64,000 nucleotides of DNA from Streptomyces sp. Je 1-332 (lineage in GTDB: Bacteria > Actinomycetota > Actinomycetes > Streptomycetales > Streptomycetaceae), in assembly GCF_040730185.1 (NCBI RefSeq), contig NZ_CP160402.1, forward strand, positions 2,170,001 through 2,234,000, given 5' to 3'. The position numbers and the translations under genes are program-made. The first letter of the stretch is position 1; the number at the start of each line of letters is the position of its first letter. The notes under the pieces are model-generated. The model did not search any database. It worked only from the letters and a program-made list of their open reading frames with translations, and was not told where the DNA came from. Positions 15,579-25,079 of the stretch are shown here, in pieces.

Positions 15579-17327
15579 ATGGGAGATGAGCAATCTGCTG
15601 CCGGGCGCCGTCGGCGTCTCGCCGCGGCCTTCAGCGTCTGGTACCTCCGCGCCGTCACCTTCGTCAACTTCCTGAGCGCGGTCTGGGTCTCCCTCGGGCA
15701 GGATCTGCGGCGGCACAACACCGAGAACTACTTCACGCCGTATCTGCTCACCGCGGGCTTCGCCTCTGGTGCGTTCACGATGTTCCTGGCCATCACGATG
15801 CGCCGCCGCAAACGCGCCGCGTGGATTCTCAACCTCGTACTCAGCGGGCTCTTTCTGCTCCTCTTCGCGTTCGCGATGGTCTTCCCGGAGATCCGCCGGT
15901 ACGCGCAGAACTGGATCTCCCTCGCCCTGACCGCCGCCTTCGTCGCCTCGCTGATCGTGGGGCGGCGGGAGTTCTACGCCAAGGGCGACCGCTCCAATCC
16001 GAAGCTCGCCGCGGCCGTCGCCGTCGGCGGGCTGCTCGCGGCATCGCTGATCGCCGCGCTCCTGGTCACGGTCACCAACCACGCGCACGACGAGAGCCGT
16101 TCGACGTTCCTCGACCGCTGGCGCTACGGCACGATGCGCCTGGTCTCGCTGGCAGCCGACGACCGGCGGTTCGAGGGCATCACCACGCCCGGCTGGGTCA
16201 ACGTCGGCATCAACGTGCTCAGCACGCTTCTCCTCCTGGCCGTCCTGTACGCCGCGTTCCGCTCGCGCAAGGCGGTCGACCCGCTCACCGAGGACGACGA
16301 GCGCGGACTTCACGACCTGCTCGACAAGTACGGCGAGCGCGACTCGCTCGGCTACTTCGCGCTGCGCCGCGAGAAGAGCGTCGTGTGGTCGCCGAGCGCC
16401 AAGGCGGCGGTCGCCTACCGCGTCATCGGGGGTGTGTCGCTGGCCTCCGGTGACCCGATCGGGGACCCGGAGGCCTGGCCGGGCGCGATCGAGCCATGGC
16501 TCGCCGACGCCCGCGAGCACGGCTGGATCCCCGCCGTGATGGGCGCGAGCGAGGAGGCGGGCACGATCTACGCCCGGCACGGCCTGGACGCGCTCGAACT
16601 GGGCGACGAAGCCATCGTCGAGACCGCCGAGTTCACGTTGGAGGGGCGGGCGATGCGGACGGTCCGCCAGGCGTACAACCGGGTCAAGCGGGCCGGTTAC
16701 GAGGTGCGGATCCGCCGTCACGAGGACATCCCGGCCGACGAGATGGCGTACCTCCTCAAGCGCGCCGACGACTGGCGGGACGGGGCCACCGAGCGCGGCT
16801 TCTCCATGGCGCTCGGCAGGCTCGGCGACCCGGCCGACGGGCGGTGCGTGATGCTCGAATGCACGGACGGTGAGGGCGAGTTGAGAGCGCTGCTCTCCTT
16901 CGTGCCGTGGGGGCCGCGCGGGCTCTCCCTCGACCTGATGCGGCGCGACCGCGACGCCGAGAACGGCCTGATGGAGTTCATGGTCATCGAGCTGCTCCAG
17001 CGCGCGGCAGAGATCAAGATCACTCAAGTGTCCCTCAACTTCGCGATGTTCAGGTCGGTCTTCGAACGTGGCTCGCGGCTCGGCGCGGGCCCGGTCCTGC
17101 GGCTGTGGCGCTCGCTGCTCACCTTCTTCTCGCGGTGGTGGCAGATCGAGTCGCTGTACCGCGCGAACGCGAAGTACCGCCCGATCTGGGAACCCCGCTT
17201 CCTTCTCTTCGAGAAGAGCGCGGACCTGCCGCGCATCGGCATCGCGTCGGCCCGCGCGGAGGGCTTCCTGGAAGCGCCGGGCCTGCCGAAGTCGCTGCAC
17301 CGCAAGCACCTGGAGTCCCGACGATGA
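15579..17327 (+). CDS. Phosphatidylglycerol lysyltransferase-domain membrane protein (MprF/LysX-like, DUF2156)
   Basis: Predicted aminoacyl-tRNA-dependent lipid aminoacylation enzyme of 582 aa. The N-terminal ~230 residues hold several membrane helices (FSVWYLRAVTFVNFLSAVWV; ILNLVLSGLFLLLFAFAMVF). The C-terminal GNAT-like DUF2156 catalytic domain spans about 245-560 (LGYFALRREKSVVWSPSAKAAVAYRV; WRFERGFSMALGRLGDP-like region; SLDLMRRD; SLNFAMFRSVFERG). No lysyl-tRNA synthetase domain is fused, unlike mycobacterial LysX. It likely modifies membrane lipids and alters surface charge. It overlaps the next gene by 4 bp. Confidence 0.88.
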   Translation: MGDEQSAAGRRRRLAAAFSVWYLRAVTFVNFLSAVWVSLGQDLRRHNTENYFTPYLLTAGFASGAFTMFLAITMRRRKRAAWILNLVLSGLFLLLFAFAMVFPEIRRYAQNWISLALTAAFVASLIVGRREFYAKGDRSNPKLAAAVAVGGLLAASLIAALLVTVTNHAHDESRSTFLDRWRYGTMRLVSLAADDRRFEGITTPGWVNVGINVLSTLLLLAVLYAAFRSRKAVDPLTEDDERGLHDLLDKYGERDSLGYFALRREKSVVWSPSAKAAVAYRVIGGVSLASGDPIGDPEAWPGAIEPWLADAREHGWIPAVMGASEEAGTIYARHGLDALELGDEAIVETAEFTLEGRAMRTVRQAYNRVKRAGYEVRIRRHEDIPADEMAYLLKRADDWRDGATERGFSMALGRLGDPADGRCVMLECTDGEGELRALLSFVPWGPRGLSLDLMRRDRDAENGLMEFMVIELLQRAAEIKITQVSLNFAMFRSVFERGSRLGAGPVLRLWRSLLTFFSRWWQIESLYRANAKYRPIWEPRFLLFEKSADLPRIGIASARAEGFLEAPGLPKSLHRKHLESRR

Positions 17328-18046
17328 GCTCCCCGGCCACGGGCCGTCTCACCCGCCTGACCCGTCTGGCGCGTACCGAATGGGGGCCGCTGTACGCGGG
17401 AGTGCGCGACGGCGTCTCCGAGCGGAGATGGCGGGCGGCGCCCATGACGCTGGCCGCGGTCTGCCTCACCGCCCTGCTCCAGTTCACGCAGAACCAGTCC
17501 TGGGGCTATCAGTTCGTGCAGAACGTCGGCTCCGTACGGGCCGAGGACCCGCTCTGGCTGGCCCTCCTTCGCACCCCGCTCTCGCTCTTCGTGCCCGCAC
17601 TCGACCTGCCCGTCTGGGGTGCGCTCGCGCAGATCCTGCTGGTGTTCGGCATCGCGGAGATCTGCGTCGGCTGGTGGCGCACGCTCGTCATCGGCTACGC
17701 GGCCACCCTCGCCGGCACGCTCTACGCGCGCGTGGGCATCGCGTGGGGGCCGGGCCACCCGCTGGGGCTCCCCGCGTCCGACGCGCGGGTCGTCGACACC
17801 GGGCCGTCCGCCGCCGTGGTGGGGCTCGCGGTCTACGTGTGCTGGCGTTACCGGGCGTGGTTCACGGCGGGGCTGGTGACCGCCGTGATGATCGCCGAGG
17901 TGTGCGTCAAGAACAACCTCGCGGGCAAGGAGCACTTGGCGGCCATCGCGGCGGTGCTGGTGGTGTGCGCCTGCTCGGAGGTGCTTCAGCGGCGTGGGCG
18001 TGGGCGCGCCAGTTCCGGATCGGGCTTGCCGCCGATCCAGTCCTGA
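17324..18046 (+). CDS. Integral membrane protein (rhomboid-like, uncharacterised)
   Basis: A 240-aa polytopic membrane protein with about six hydrophobic segments. Its ATG overlaps the preceding stop (ATGA), so it is coupled to the lysyltransferase. The NQSWGYQFVQNVGS loop, the LRTPLSLFVPALDLPVWGALAQ segment and a final helix resemble actinobacterial rhomboid-like proteins linked to DUF2156 genes. I cannot see a clear GxSG plus His catalytic pair, so protease activity is not supported. Its last ~60 bp overlap the convergent membrane-protein gene. Confidence 0.75.
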   Translation: MSSPATGRLTRLTRLARTEWGPLYAGVRDGVSERRWRAAPMTLAAVCLTALLQFTQNQSWGYQFVQNVGSVRAEDPLWLALLRTPLSLFVPALDLPVWGALAQILLVFGIAEICVGWWRTLVIGYAATLAGTLYARVGIAWGPGHPLGLPASDARVVDTGPSAAVVGLAVYVCWRYRAWFTAGLVTAVMIAEVCVKNNLAGKEHLAAIAAVLVVCACSEVLQRRGRGRASSGSGLPPIQS

Positions 18047-18750
18047 ACCTTGCGGCGCGGTCCCGCCCAGCGGCGGTCGTGGTGGTAGGCGCGCAGGCCC
18101 GCTCGGGCGCGGGCGCGGTGCCGTTTACGGTAGAAGCGTCTGGCCCATGCCGATCCCGGGCGGGCGAGGCGGACCGCGCCGACCAACGCGACCAGGGGGA
18201 TCACCATGCCGATCACGGCCGTCCGCAGCTTTCCCTTGGCCAGGGCGACCAGGGCGAAGCAGCAGTTGACGGCGATGTTCAGGGCGAAGCCCGCGCGGTT
18301 GCCGCGTTCCTCGGGCGTCAGGTCGTTCACCCCGAAGGGCGTGAAACCGGTGAGCACGAGCACCACCAGGGCCGCGGTCAGCATGACGACCTCGACGCTC
18401 TTGCGGCCCTGTTCGCCCCAGTAGACGTCGTCGAGGTAGAGGATCAGCGCGAACTCGTCGAGTACGAGGCCTGCGCCGATGCCGAAGATGACGGCAGCGA
18501 ACATCGAGGCGAGGCTGTGCCTGCCGGCGGCGACGGCCCAGAATCCCCCCACCAGCATGAGGAAGATGCCGGGCACGACGTGGTGGATGTGGACGTCGCC
18601 CGAGCTGATGTTCCGGAAGGGGCCTTTGCCGGCGCGGATGAGGCGGGTGATGGTTCTCGTGACGAGGAAGCAGCCGACGAAGGAGAGCAGGGCCAGGAGA
18701 AGCGGAAGCTTCCCCGGCTCCACAATGTTCCTCACCCACCATCCATCCAT
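17986..18750 (-). CDS. Conserved integral membrane protein
   Basis: A 254-aa protein with about six membrane segments (LPLLLALLSFVGCFLVTRTI; FAAVIFGIGAGLVLDEFALIL; VVMLTAALVVLVLTGF) and a strongly basic cytoplasmic C-terminus (RRFYRKRHRARARAGLRAYHHDRRW). SSGDVHIHHVVPGIFLM and LDEFALILYLDDVYW contain clustered His and acidic residues, which could bind a metal. No assigned function. The tail overlaps the convergent gene by 61 bp. Confidence 0.8.
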   Translation of the reverse strand: MDGWWVRNIVEPGKLPLLLALLSFVGCFLVTRTITRLIRAGKGPFRNISSGDVHIHHVVPGIFLMLVGGFWAVAAGRHSLASMFAAVIFGIGAGLVLDEFALILYLDDVYWGEQGRKSVEVVMLTAALVVLVLTGFTPFGVNDLTPEERGNRAGFALNIAVNCCFALVALAKGKLRTAVIGMVIPLVALVGAVRLARPGSAWARRFYRKRHRARARAGLRAYHHDRRWAGPRRKVQDWIGGKPDPELARPRPRR

Positions 18751-18860
18751 GGGCCCATCCTCAGCCGGGGGACTCCTTACCGCATTTCGCTGCGGGGGTT
18801 GGGGGGCTTCCCCAGCTCCGGCCGAGAAACCCGGCCGTTCCCCACAGGTAACCTTCCGCC

Positions 18861-19643
18861 GTGTCCCGAACCTCCCCCGTCGACGGTCTTCGTTTTGCCT
18901 TCGGCACTCTTACCGCGCTTCCGGTCAACGTCACCCGGTGGGATCGCGGAGCCGCCCGTTCCGGGATGCTCTGTGCGCCGCTCGCCGGGCTCGTGGTGGG
19001 GCTCTGTGCCGCCGCGCTCGGCGGCGCGCTCGTGGCTCTCGGGGCGGGCCCGCTGCTGGCAGCAGTAGCCACCGCCGCCGTACCGGCGGCCCTCACCCGC
19101 GGCCTCCACCTCGACGGCCTCGCCGACACCGCCGACGGGCTCGGCAGCGCCAAACCCGCCGACCAGGCGCTGCGCATCATGAAGCAGTCCGACATCGGCC
19201 CCTTCGGCGTCATCACGCTGCTCTTCACCCTGCTCGCCCAAGTGGCCGTACTCGCCCAGCTGTACGAGGCCTCCTGGACCCGGGGCGCACTCGCCGCGGT
19301 CGTCTCGGCGGCCGCGGCCCGCCTCGCCCTCACCCTGGCCGCCCGCACGGGCGTCCCGCCGGCCCGCCCCGAAGGGCTCGGCGCGGCGGTGGCAGGAACG
19401 GTTTCCCAGGGCGCGGCCCTGCTCGTGGCGGTGCTCGTCGTGGCGGTGGCAGCCATCGCCGCCGCGCCCTTCGGGACGTACGAGACCGTGCAGTACGCGG
19501 CCGCCGTCGTGCTCGCGACAGGCGCCGCCGAGCTCCTGCTGCGGCACTGCGTCCGCCGCTTCGGCGGCATCACCGGCGACGTCTTCGGCGCGCTCGCCGA
19601 GACCGCGGCCACGACGGCCCTGCTCGTCCTGGCCCTCGGCTGA
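18861..19643 (+). CDS. cobS: CobS adenosylcobinamide-GDP ribazoletransferase (cobalamin synthase)
   Basis: Membrane enzyme that joins adenosylcobinamide-GDP to alpha-ribazole in the last steps of cobalamin assembly, 260 aa. The N-terminus LRFAFGTLTALPV and the hallmark acidic motif GLHLDGLADTADGLGS are clear, as is MKQSDIGPFGVITLLF. About six hydrophobic segments follow. Start GTG 18861. Together with cobU and cobT it completes the nucleotide-loop branch within 7 kb, though the three are not one operon. The corrin-ring genes are not in this window. Confidence 0.96.
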   Translation: MSRTSPVDGLRFAFGTLTALPVNVTRWDRGAARSGMLCAPLAGLVVGLCAAALGGALVALGAGPLLAAVATAAVPAALTRGLHLDGLADTADGLGSAKPADQALRIMKQSDIGPFGVITLLFTLLAQVAVLAQLYEASWTRGALAAVVSAAAARLALTLAARTGVPPARPEGLGAAVAGTVSQGAALLVAVLVVAVAAIAAAPFGTYETVQYAAAVVLATGAAELLLRHCVRRFGGITGDVFGALAETAATTALLVLALG

Positions 19644-19836
19644 ACCACATCTGCGTACGCGGCCGTGAAACATAAATACGGCGACACGTACGGATGAATC
19701 TGCACCGACACGATCGAATGGGCGCGACGCGCGTAGGCTCATGTTCGGTGCCCTTCCGGCCCGTTCTAGGCTGGCGCCGGGCGGGTCGACCCACCCCATC
19801 GGCCAAGGAACTCAACGGAAGCGAGAATTCACCACC

Positions 19837-21381
19837 GTGACTGCTCTGACTCTCAGCACTGCCGCCGCGTCCGGCCTGCGTGCCGACGCGATCGTCGTCG
19901 GCGTCGCGAAGGGCGCCAAGGGTCCGGTCGTCGCGCCGGGCGCCGAGGCCGTGGACAAGGCGTACGACGGCAAGCTCGCGTCCGTCCTGGAGACCCTCGG
20001 TGCCTCGGGCGCCGAGGGCGAGGTGACCAAGCTGCCCGCGCCCTCCGGCTTCAAGGCCCCGGTCGTCCTCGCGGTCGGCCTCGGCCCGGTGCCGGAGAAG
20101 GACGAGACATACGGCACCGACGCCCTGCGCCGCGCCGCCGGTACCGCCGCGCGCGCCCTGTCCGGCTCGAAGAAGGCCGCGTTCGCGCTGCCCGCCGAAG
20201 ACGCCGATGACACCGGCGCGATCGCCGAGGGCGCGCTGCTCGGCGCGTACTCCTTCGACGCGTACAAGGAAAATGGTTCCGCCACCAAGGGCAAGAACGG
20301 CAAGGACGCCAAGGACGCCAAGGGTCCGCTCGCCGAGATCGCCCTGCTGGGCGCCAAGCCCCGCGACAAGGCGTACAAGGCGGCCGTGGAGCGCGCCATC
20401 GCCCTGTCCGAGGAGCTCAACCGCGCCCGCGACCTCATCAACACCCCGCCGAACGACCTGAACCCCGAGGCCTTCGCCGCGGTCGCCTCCGCGGCCGCCA
20501 AGGAGCACGGCATCAAGGTCCAGGTCCTGGACGAGAAGGCCCTCACCAAGGGCGGCTTCGGCGGCATCCTAGGCGTCGGCGTGGGCTCGGACGCCCCGCC
20601 GCGCCTGGTGAAGCTCTCGTACACGTCGTCCAAGGCGAAGAAGCACCTGGCCTTCGTCGGCAAGGGCATCACGTACGACTCGGGCGGCATCTCGCTGAAG
20701 CCCGCCGGTCACAACGAGACCATGAAGTGCGACATGGCCGGCGCCGCCGCCGTCTTCGCCGCCGTGGTCTCCGCCGCGCGCCTGGGCCTGGAGGTGAACG
20801 TCACCGGCTGGCTGGCGCTCGCCGAGAACATGCCATCCGGCTCCGCGACCCGCCCCGGCGACGTCCTGCGGATGTACAGCGGCAAGACCGTCGAGGTGCT
20901 CAACACCGACGCCGAGGGCCGCCTGGTCCTGGCCGACGCGATCGCCAAGGCCTCCGAGGACGCCCCCGACGCCATCGTCGACGTGGCCACGCTGACCGGC
21001 GCGATGATGATGGCGCTCGGCAGCCGCACCTTCGGCATCATGGCCAACGACGACGCGTTCCGCGCCGCGATCCACGACGCCTCCGAGGAGGCGGGCGAGC
21101 CGTCCTGGCCGATGCCGCTGCCCGAGCACCTGAAGAAGGGCATGGACTCCCCCACCGCCGACATCGCCAACATGGGCGAGCGCACGGGCGGCGGTCTGGT
21201 GGCCGGTCTCTTCCTCCAGGAGTTCGTCGGCGAGGGCATCACCTGGGCGCACCTGGACATCGCGGGCCCGGCCTTCAACGAGGGCGGCCCGTTCGGCTAC
21301 ACGCCCAAGGGCGGCACCGGCACCGCGGTCCGCACCCTGGTCCGCCTCGCCGAGCGCACGGCGGCGGGCGACCTCGGCTGA
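19837..21381 (+). CDS. pepA: Leucyl aminopeptidase (M17)
   Basis: Cytosolic two-metal aminopeptidase that releases N-terminal residues from peptides, 514 aa from GTG 19837 (VTALTLSTAAASGLRADAIVVG). The M17 signature NTDAEGRLVLADAI is exact. Metal ligands are visible in FVGKGITYDSGGISLKP, MKCDMAGAAAV and NTDAEGR. A short Lys/Asp-rich insert (TKGKNGKDAKDAKG) lies between the N-terminal and catalytic domains. In-frame codons upstream to 19741 look noncoding. A 16-bp perfect terminator follows. Confidence 0.96.
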   Translation: MTALTLSTAAASGLRADAIVVGVAKGAKGPVVAPGAEAVDKAYDGKLASVLETLGASGAEGEVTKLPAPSGFKAPVVLAVGLGPVPEKDETYGTDALRRAAGTAARALSGSKKAAFALPAEDADDTGAIAEGALLGAYSFDAYKENGSATKGKNGKDAKDAKGPLAEIALLGAKPRDKAYKAAVERAIALSEELNRARDLINTPPNDLNPEAFAAVASAAAKEHGIKVQVLDEKALTKGGFGGILGVGVGSDAPPRLVKLSYTSSKAKKHLAFVGKGITYDSGGISLKPAGHNETMKCDMAGAAAVFAAVVSAARLGLEVNVTGWLALAENMPSGSATRPGDVLRMYSGKTVEVLNTDAEGRLVLADAIAKASEDAPDAIVDVATLTGAMMMALGSRTFGIMANDDAFRAAIHDASEEAGEPSWPMPLPEHLKKGMDSPTADIANMGERTGGGLVAGLFLQEFVGEGITWAHLDIAGPAFNEGGPFGYTPKGGTGTAVRTLVRLAERTAAGDLG

Positions 21382-21400
21382 CCGGCTGATCTGTCGTACG

Positions 21401-21440
21401 CAGGCAGGGCCCGGACGTCCAGATGTCCGGGCCCTGCCTG
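21401..21440 (+). terminator. pepA terminator, 16-bp perfect stem
   Basis: CAGGCAGGGCCCGGAC and GTCCGGGCCCTGCCTG flank an 8-nt loop, 20 nt after the pepA stop. Confidence 0.92.
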
Positions 21441-21683
21441 ATTTCGCCCTCGACGAAATCCGTACGTTCATACGCCTGAGTAACGCCCTCACGTGGCGAA
21501 TCAGACATCTCACAGCCCGGCCCGCCGTCCCACCTCCCGCCGACAAGTGCGAAGATGGGTTCTCGGCAGGACAGGGCCCCCACCACAGGGCCGAAACAAG
21601 AGCGGCCGATACCAGCCGACCGACCGGTCGTCCCCCGAGTAAAAGGGGTCCGGCGTACGGCGCACATGCATGGAGGACGTGAC
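21441..21683 (+). promoter_or_regulatory. Long 5' region of the lpd operon
   Basis: About 240 bp without a gene between the pepA terminator and lpd. I see no clear -10/-35 pair or riboswitch fold. It must hold the promoter of the lpd-E2 operon. An AGGGCCCCCACCACAGGGCC segment near 21572-21592 could pair locally. Confidence 0.4.
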
Positions 21684-23072
21684 GTGGCGAACGACGCCAG
21701 CACCGTTTTCGACCTAGTGATCCTCGGCGGCGGTAGCGGCGGTTACGCCGCGGCACTGCGCGCGTCGCAGCTGGGCCTGGACGTCGCCCTGATCGAGAAG
21801 GGCAAGGTCGGCGGTACCTGCCTGCACAACGGCTGCATCCCCACGAAGGCGCTGCTGCACGCCGGCGAGATCGCCGACCAGGCTCGCGAGGCCGGCCAGT
21901 TCGGCGTGAAGGCCACCTTCGAGGGCATCGACATGGCGGCCGTCCACAAGTACAAGGACGACGTGATCTCCGGCCTCTACAAGGGCCTGCAGGGACTCAT
22001 CGCCTCGCGCAAGCTGACGTACATCGAGGGTGAGGGCAAGCTCTCGTCCCCGACCTCGGTGGACGTGAACGGCCAGCGCATCCAGGGCCGCCACGTGCTC
22101 CTCGCGACCGGCTCCGTGCCGAAGTCGCTGCCGGGCCTGGAGATCGACGGCGACCGCATCATCTCCTCGGACCACGCGCTCAAGCTGGACCGCGTGCCGA
22201 AGTCCGCGATCATCCTGGGCGGCGGCGTCATCGGCGTCGAGTTCGCCTCGGCGTGGAAGTCCTTCGGGGCCGAGGTCACCGTGGTCGAGGGCCTCAAGCA
22301 CCTCGTGCCGGTCGAGGACGAGAACTCCTCGAAGCTTCTTGAGCGCGCGTTCCGCAAGCGCGGCATCAAGTTCAACCTCGGCACCTTCTTCGAGAAGGCC
22401 GAGTACACGCAGGACGGCGTCCGCGTGACCCTCGCCGACGGCAAGACCTTCGACGCCGAGGTGCTTCTGGTCGCCATCGGCCGTGGCCCCGTCTCCGCCG
22501 GTCTCGGCTACGAGGAGCAGGGCATCGCGATGGAGCGCGGCTTCGTCCTCGTCGACGAGTACATGCAGACCAACGTCCCGACCGTCTCGGCCGTGGGCGA
22601 CCTGGCGCCGACGCTCCAGCTCGCGCACGTCGGCTTCGCCGAGGGCATCCTGGTGGCGGAGCGCCTGGCCGGTCTCAAGACCGTCCCGATCGACTACGAC
22701 GGCGTGCCGAAGGTGACGTACTGCCACCCCGAGGTCGCCTCCGTGGGCATCACCGAGGCCAAGGCCAAGGAGATCTACGGCGCGGACAAGGTCGTCGCCC
22801 TCAAGTACAGCCTGGCGGGCAACGGCAAGAGCAAGATCCTCAAGACCGCGGGCGAGATCAAGCTCGTCCAGGTCAAGGACGGTGCCGTGGTCGGCGTCCA
22901 CATGGTCGGCGACCGCATGGGCGAGCAGGTCGGCGAAGCCCAGCTGATCTACAACTGGGAAGCGCTGCCGGCCGAGGTCGCCCAGCTCATCCACGCCCAC
23001 CCGACGCAGAACGAGGCGATGGGCGAGGCCCACCTGGCCCTCGCAGGCAAGCCTCTCCACTCCCACGACTGA
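21684..23072 (+). CDS. lpdA: Dihydrolipoyl dehydrogenase (E3)
   Basis: FAD enzyme that reoxidises dihydrolipoyl groups of 2-oxo acid dehydrogenases, 462 aa. FAD motif LVILGGGSGGYAAA near the N-terminus, redox disulfide C46/C51 in GGTCLHNGCIPTKA, NAD motif AIILGGGVIGVEFA, second FAD motif SAVGDLAPTLQLAHVGFAEG, and the C-terminal catalytic His-Glu in IHAHPTQNEAMGEAH. GTG 21684 is set by GGAGGA 6 nt upstream. It is followed 62 bp later by the E2 gene, so E3 and E2 are cotranscribed. Confidence 0.97.
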   Translation: MANDASTVFDLVILGGGSGGYAAALRASQLGLDVALIEKGKVGGTCLHNGCIPTKALLHAGEIADQAREAGQFGVKATFEGIDMAAVHKYKDDVISGLYKGLQGLIASRKLTYIEGEGKLSSPTSVDVNGQRIQGRHVLLATGSVPKSLPGLEIDGDRIISSDHALKLDRVPKSAIILGGGVIGVEFASAWKSFGAEVTVVEGLKHLVPVEDENSSKLLERAFRKRGIKFNLGTFFEKAEYTQDGVRVTLADGKTFDAEVLLVAIGRGPVSAGLGYEEQGIAMERGFVLVDEYMQTNVPTVSAVGDLAPTLQLAHVGFAEGILVAERLAGLKTVPIDYDGVPKVTYCHPEVASVGITEAKAKEIYGADKVVALKYSLAGNGKSKILKTAGEIKLVQVKDGAVVGVHMVGDRMGEQVGEAQLIYNWEALPAEVAQLIHAHPTQNEAMGEAHLALAGKPLHSHD

Positions 23073-23134
23073 CCTTTCAGTTATCGGGCGCGACGACCAG
23101 ACTTCCGCAATTTTCGTAAGGAGCAACTGAAACC

Positions 23135-24931
23135 ATGGCGGTTTCCGTATCCCTTCCGGCGCTCGGCGAGAGCGTCACCGAGGGCACTGTCACCCGTTGG
23201 CTGAAGGCCGAGGGCGAGCGCGTCGAGGCCGACGAGCCGTTGCTCGAGGTCTCGACCGACAAGGTCGACACCGAGATCCCCTCCCCTGCCGCGGGCATCC
23301 TGGCCTCCATCAAGGTCGCCGAGGACGAGACCGTCGAGGTCGGCGCCGAGCTGGCCGTCATCGACGACGGCTCCGGCGACGCGGGCGGCTCCGCCGCTCC
23401 GGCGCAGGAGGAGGCCCCGGCCTCCCCCGCCCAGGAGGAGGCCCCGGCTCAGGAGGCCCCGCAGCAGGAGGCCCCGGCCCAGGCCGAGGCGCCCGCCGCC
23501 CCCGCCCCGTCCGGCGGCTCCGCCGAGGGCACCGACGTCACGCTGCCCGCACTGGGCGAGTCGGTCACCGAGGGCACCGTCACCCGTTGGCTGAAGGAGG
23601 TCGGCGAGGAGGTCTCGGAGGACGAGCCCCTGCTCGAGGTCTCCACGGACAAGGTCGACACCGAGATCCCCTCCCCGGCCGCGGGCGTGCTGCTCGAGAT
23701 CGTCGTGGGCGAGGACGAGACCGCTGAGGTCGGCGCCAAGCTCGCCGTCATCGGCGCTCCCGGTGCCGCTCCGGCCCCGGCCAAGGAGGAGGCCCCGGCC
23801 GCCCCCGCGCAGCAGGAGGCCCCCAAGCAGGAGGCCCCCAAGCAGGAGGCCCCCAAGCAGGAGGCCGCCCCGGCTCCCGCGCAGCCTGCTGCCCCCGCTC
23901 AGCCTGCCGCCCCGCCGCAGCCCGCCGCCCCGGCCGCTCAGCCCGCGGCTCCGGCCCAGCCCGCCGCGGCTGCTCCGGCCGCGCCCGCCGCCCCGGCTTC
24001 CCCGTCGGACGACGGCGCGTACGTCACGCCGCTGGTCCGCAAGCTCGCGAACGAGCACGGCGTGAGCCTCGGGGACGTCAAGGGCACCGGCGTCGGTGGC
24101 CGCATCCGCAAGCAGGACGTCATCGCGGCCGCCGAGGCCAAGAAGTCGGCTCCGGCTCCGGCCGCCGCCCCGGCAGCCTCGAAGTCCCCGGCCCTGGAGG
24201 CCTCTCCCCTCCGCGGCCAGACGGTCAAGATGACCCGCATGCGCAAGGTCATCGGCGACAACATGATGAAGGCGCTGCACTCGCAGGCCCAGCTGACCTC
24301 GGTCGTCGAGGTCGACATCACGAAGCTGATGAAGCTGCGCGCCAAGGCGAAGGACTCGTTCGCGGCTCGTGAGGGCGTCAAGCTCTCCCCGATGCCGTTC
24401 TTCGTCAAGGCCGCCGCCCAGGCGCTGAAGGCCCACCCGGTCGTCAACGCCCGGATCAACGACGACGAGGGCACCATCACGTACTTCGACTCGGAGAACA
24501 TCGGCATCGCCGTTGACGCCGAGAAGGGTCTGATGACGCCGGTCATCAAGGGTGCGGGCGATCTGAACATCGCCGGTATCTCCAAGAAGACCGCCGAGCT
24601 GGCCGGCAAGGCCCGTGGCGGTGGCCTCACCCCGGACGACATGTCCGGCGCCACCTTCACGGTCTCCAACACCGGTTCGCGCGGTGCCCTGTTCGACACG
24701 GTCATCGTGCCGCCGAACCAGGCCGCGATCCTCGGCATCGGTGCCACGGTGAAGCGTCCGGTCGTCATCAACCACCCGGACCTCGGCGAGACCATCGCCG
24801 TCCGTGACATGACGTACCTCTCGCTCTCCTACGACCACCGTCTGGTGGACGGCGCGGACGCCGCCCGTTACCTGACCACGGTCAAGGCGATCCTGGAGGC
24901 CGGCGAGTTCGAGGTCGAGCTCGGCCTGTAG
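23135..24931 (+). CDS. sucB: Two-lipoyl-domain dihydrolipoamide acyltransferase (E2)
   Basis: Core E2 of a 2-oxo acid dehydrogenase, 598 aa. Two nearly identical lipoyl domains carry lipoylated lysines K43 and K173 in [17 protein letters not shown]. Ala/Pro/Gln/Glu linkers follow each. A peripheral-subunit-binding domain is at about 290-330 ([33 protein letters not shown]). The acyltransferase domain ends in the catalytic [15 protein letters not shown] with H568 and D572. The family is annotated as actinobacterial SucB, but the position beside lpd and aceE and the lipAB genes 16 kb on suggest it mainly serves pyruvate dehydrogenase; it could serve both complexes. Confidence 0.93.
   Translation: MAVSVSLPALGESVTEGTVTRWLKAEGERVEADEPLLEVSTDKVDTEIPSPAAGILASIKVAEDETVEVGAELAVIDDGSGDAGGSAAPAQEEAPASPAQEEAPAQEAPQQEAPAQAEAPAAPAPSGGSAEGTDVTLPALGESVTEGTVTRWLKEVGEEVSEDEPLLEVSTDKVDTEIPSPAAGVLLEIVVGEDETAEVGAKLAVIGAPGAAPAPAKEEAPAAPAQQEAPKQEAPKQEAPKQEAAPAPAQPAAPAQPAAPPQPAAPAAQPAAPAQPAAAAPAAPAAPASPSDDGAYVTPLVRKLANEHGVSLGDVKGTGVGGRIRKQDVIAAAEAKKSAPAPAAAPAASKSPALEASPLRGQTVKMTRMRKVIGDNMMKALHSQAQLTSVVEVDITKLMKLRAKAKDSFAAREGVKLSPMPFFVKAAAQALKAHPVVNARINDDEGTITYFDSENIGIAVDAEKGLMTPVIKGAGDLNIAGISKKTAELAGKARGGGLTPDDMSGATFTVSNTGSRGALFDTVIVPPNQAAILGIGATVKRPVVINHPDLGETIAVRDMTYLSLSYDHRLVDGADAARYLTTVKAILEAGEFEVELGL
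23812..23868 (+). repeat. 15-bp coding repeats in the second E2 linker
   Basis: Three consecutive CCCAAGCAGGAGGCC units encode PKQEA; flanking codons extend the pattern as QEAP. Such flexible linkers let the lipoyl arm swing; repeat number may vary between strains. Confidence 0.8.
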
Positions 24932-24986
24932 TTCCGCCGCTGGTGTTGCGGCCCCCAGGGCTGTAAGACTCGTCTCATCAGCACGT

Positions 24987-25020
24987 ACGCCCCCGTTCGG
25001 AGGTTTCCGAGCGGGGGCGT
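24987..25020 (+). terminator. Terminator after the E2 gene
   Basis: ACGCCCCCGTTCGGA and TCCGAGCGGGGGCGT pair over 15 bp with one G-U, around a GGTT loop, about 55 nt after the E2 stop. Confidence 0.9.
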
Positions 25021-25079
25021 CGCCGTATTGTCTAGGGGTCACCACGCCCTGGGGCGCTGCCCCCGCCGGAGGAGCCCAC

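Noticed and set aside
13461..17309. Minus-strand open frame of about 1280 codons
   Set aside because: Its upstream part is antisense to cobT and the lysyltransferase gene and is a low-complexity Arg/His/Gly-rich translation. Only the 3' portion from 14198 is a real methyltransferase.
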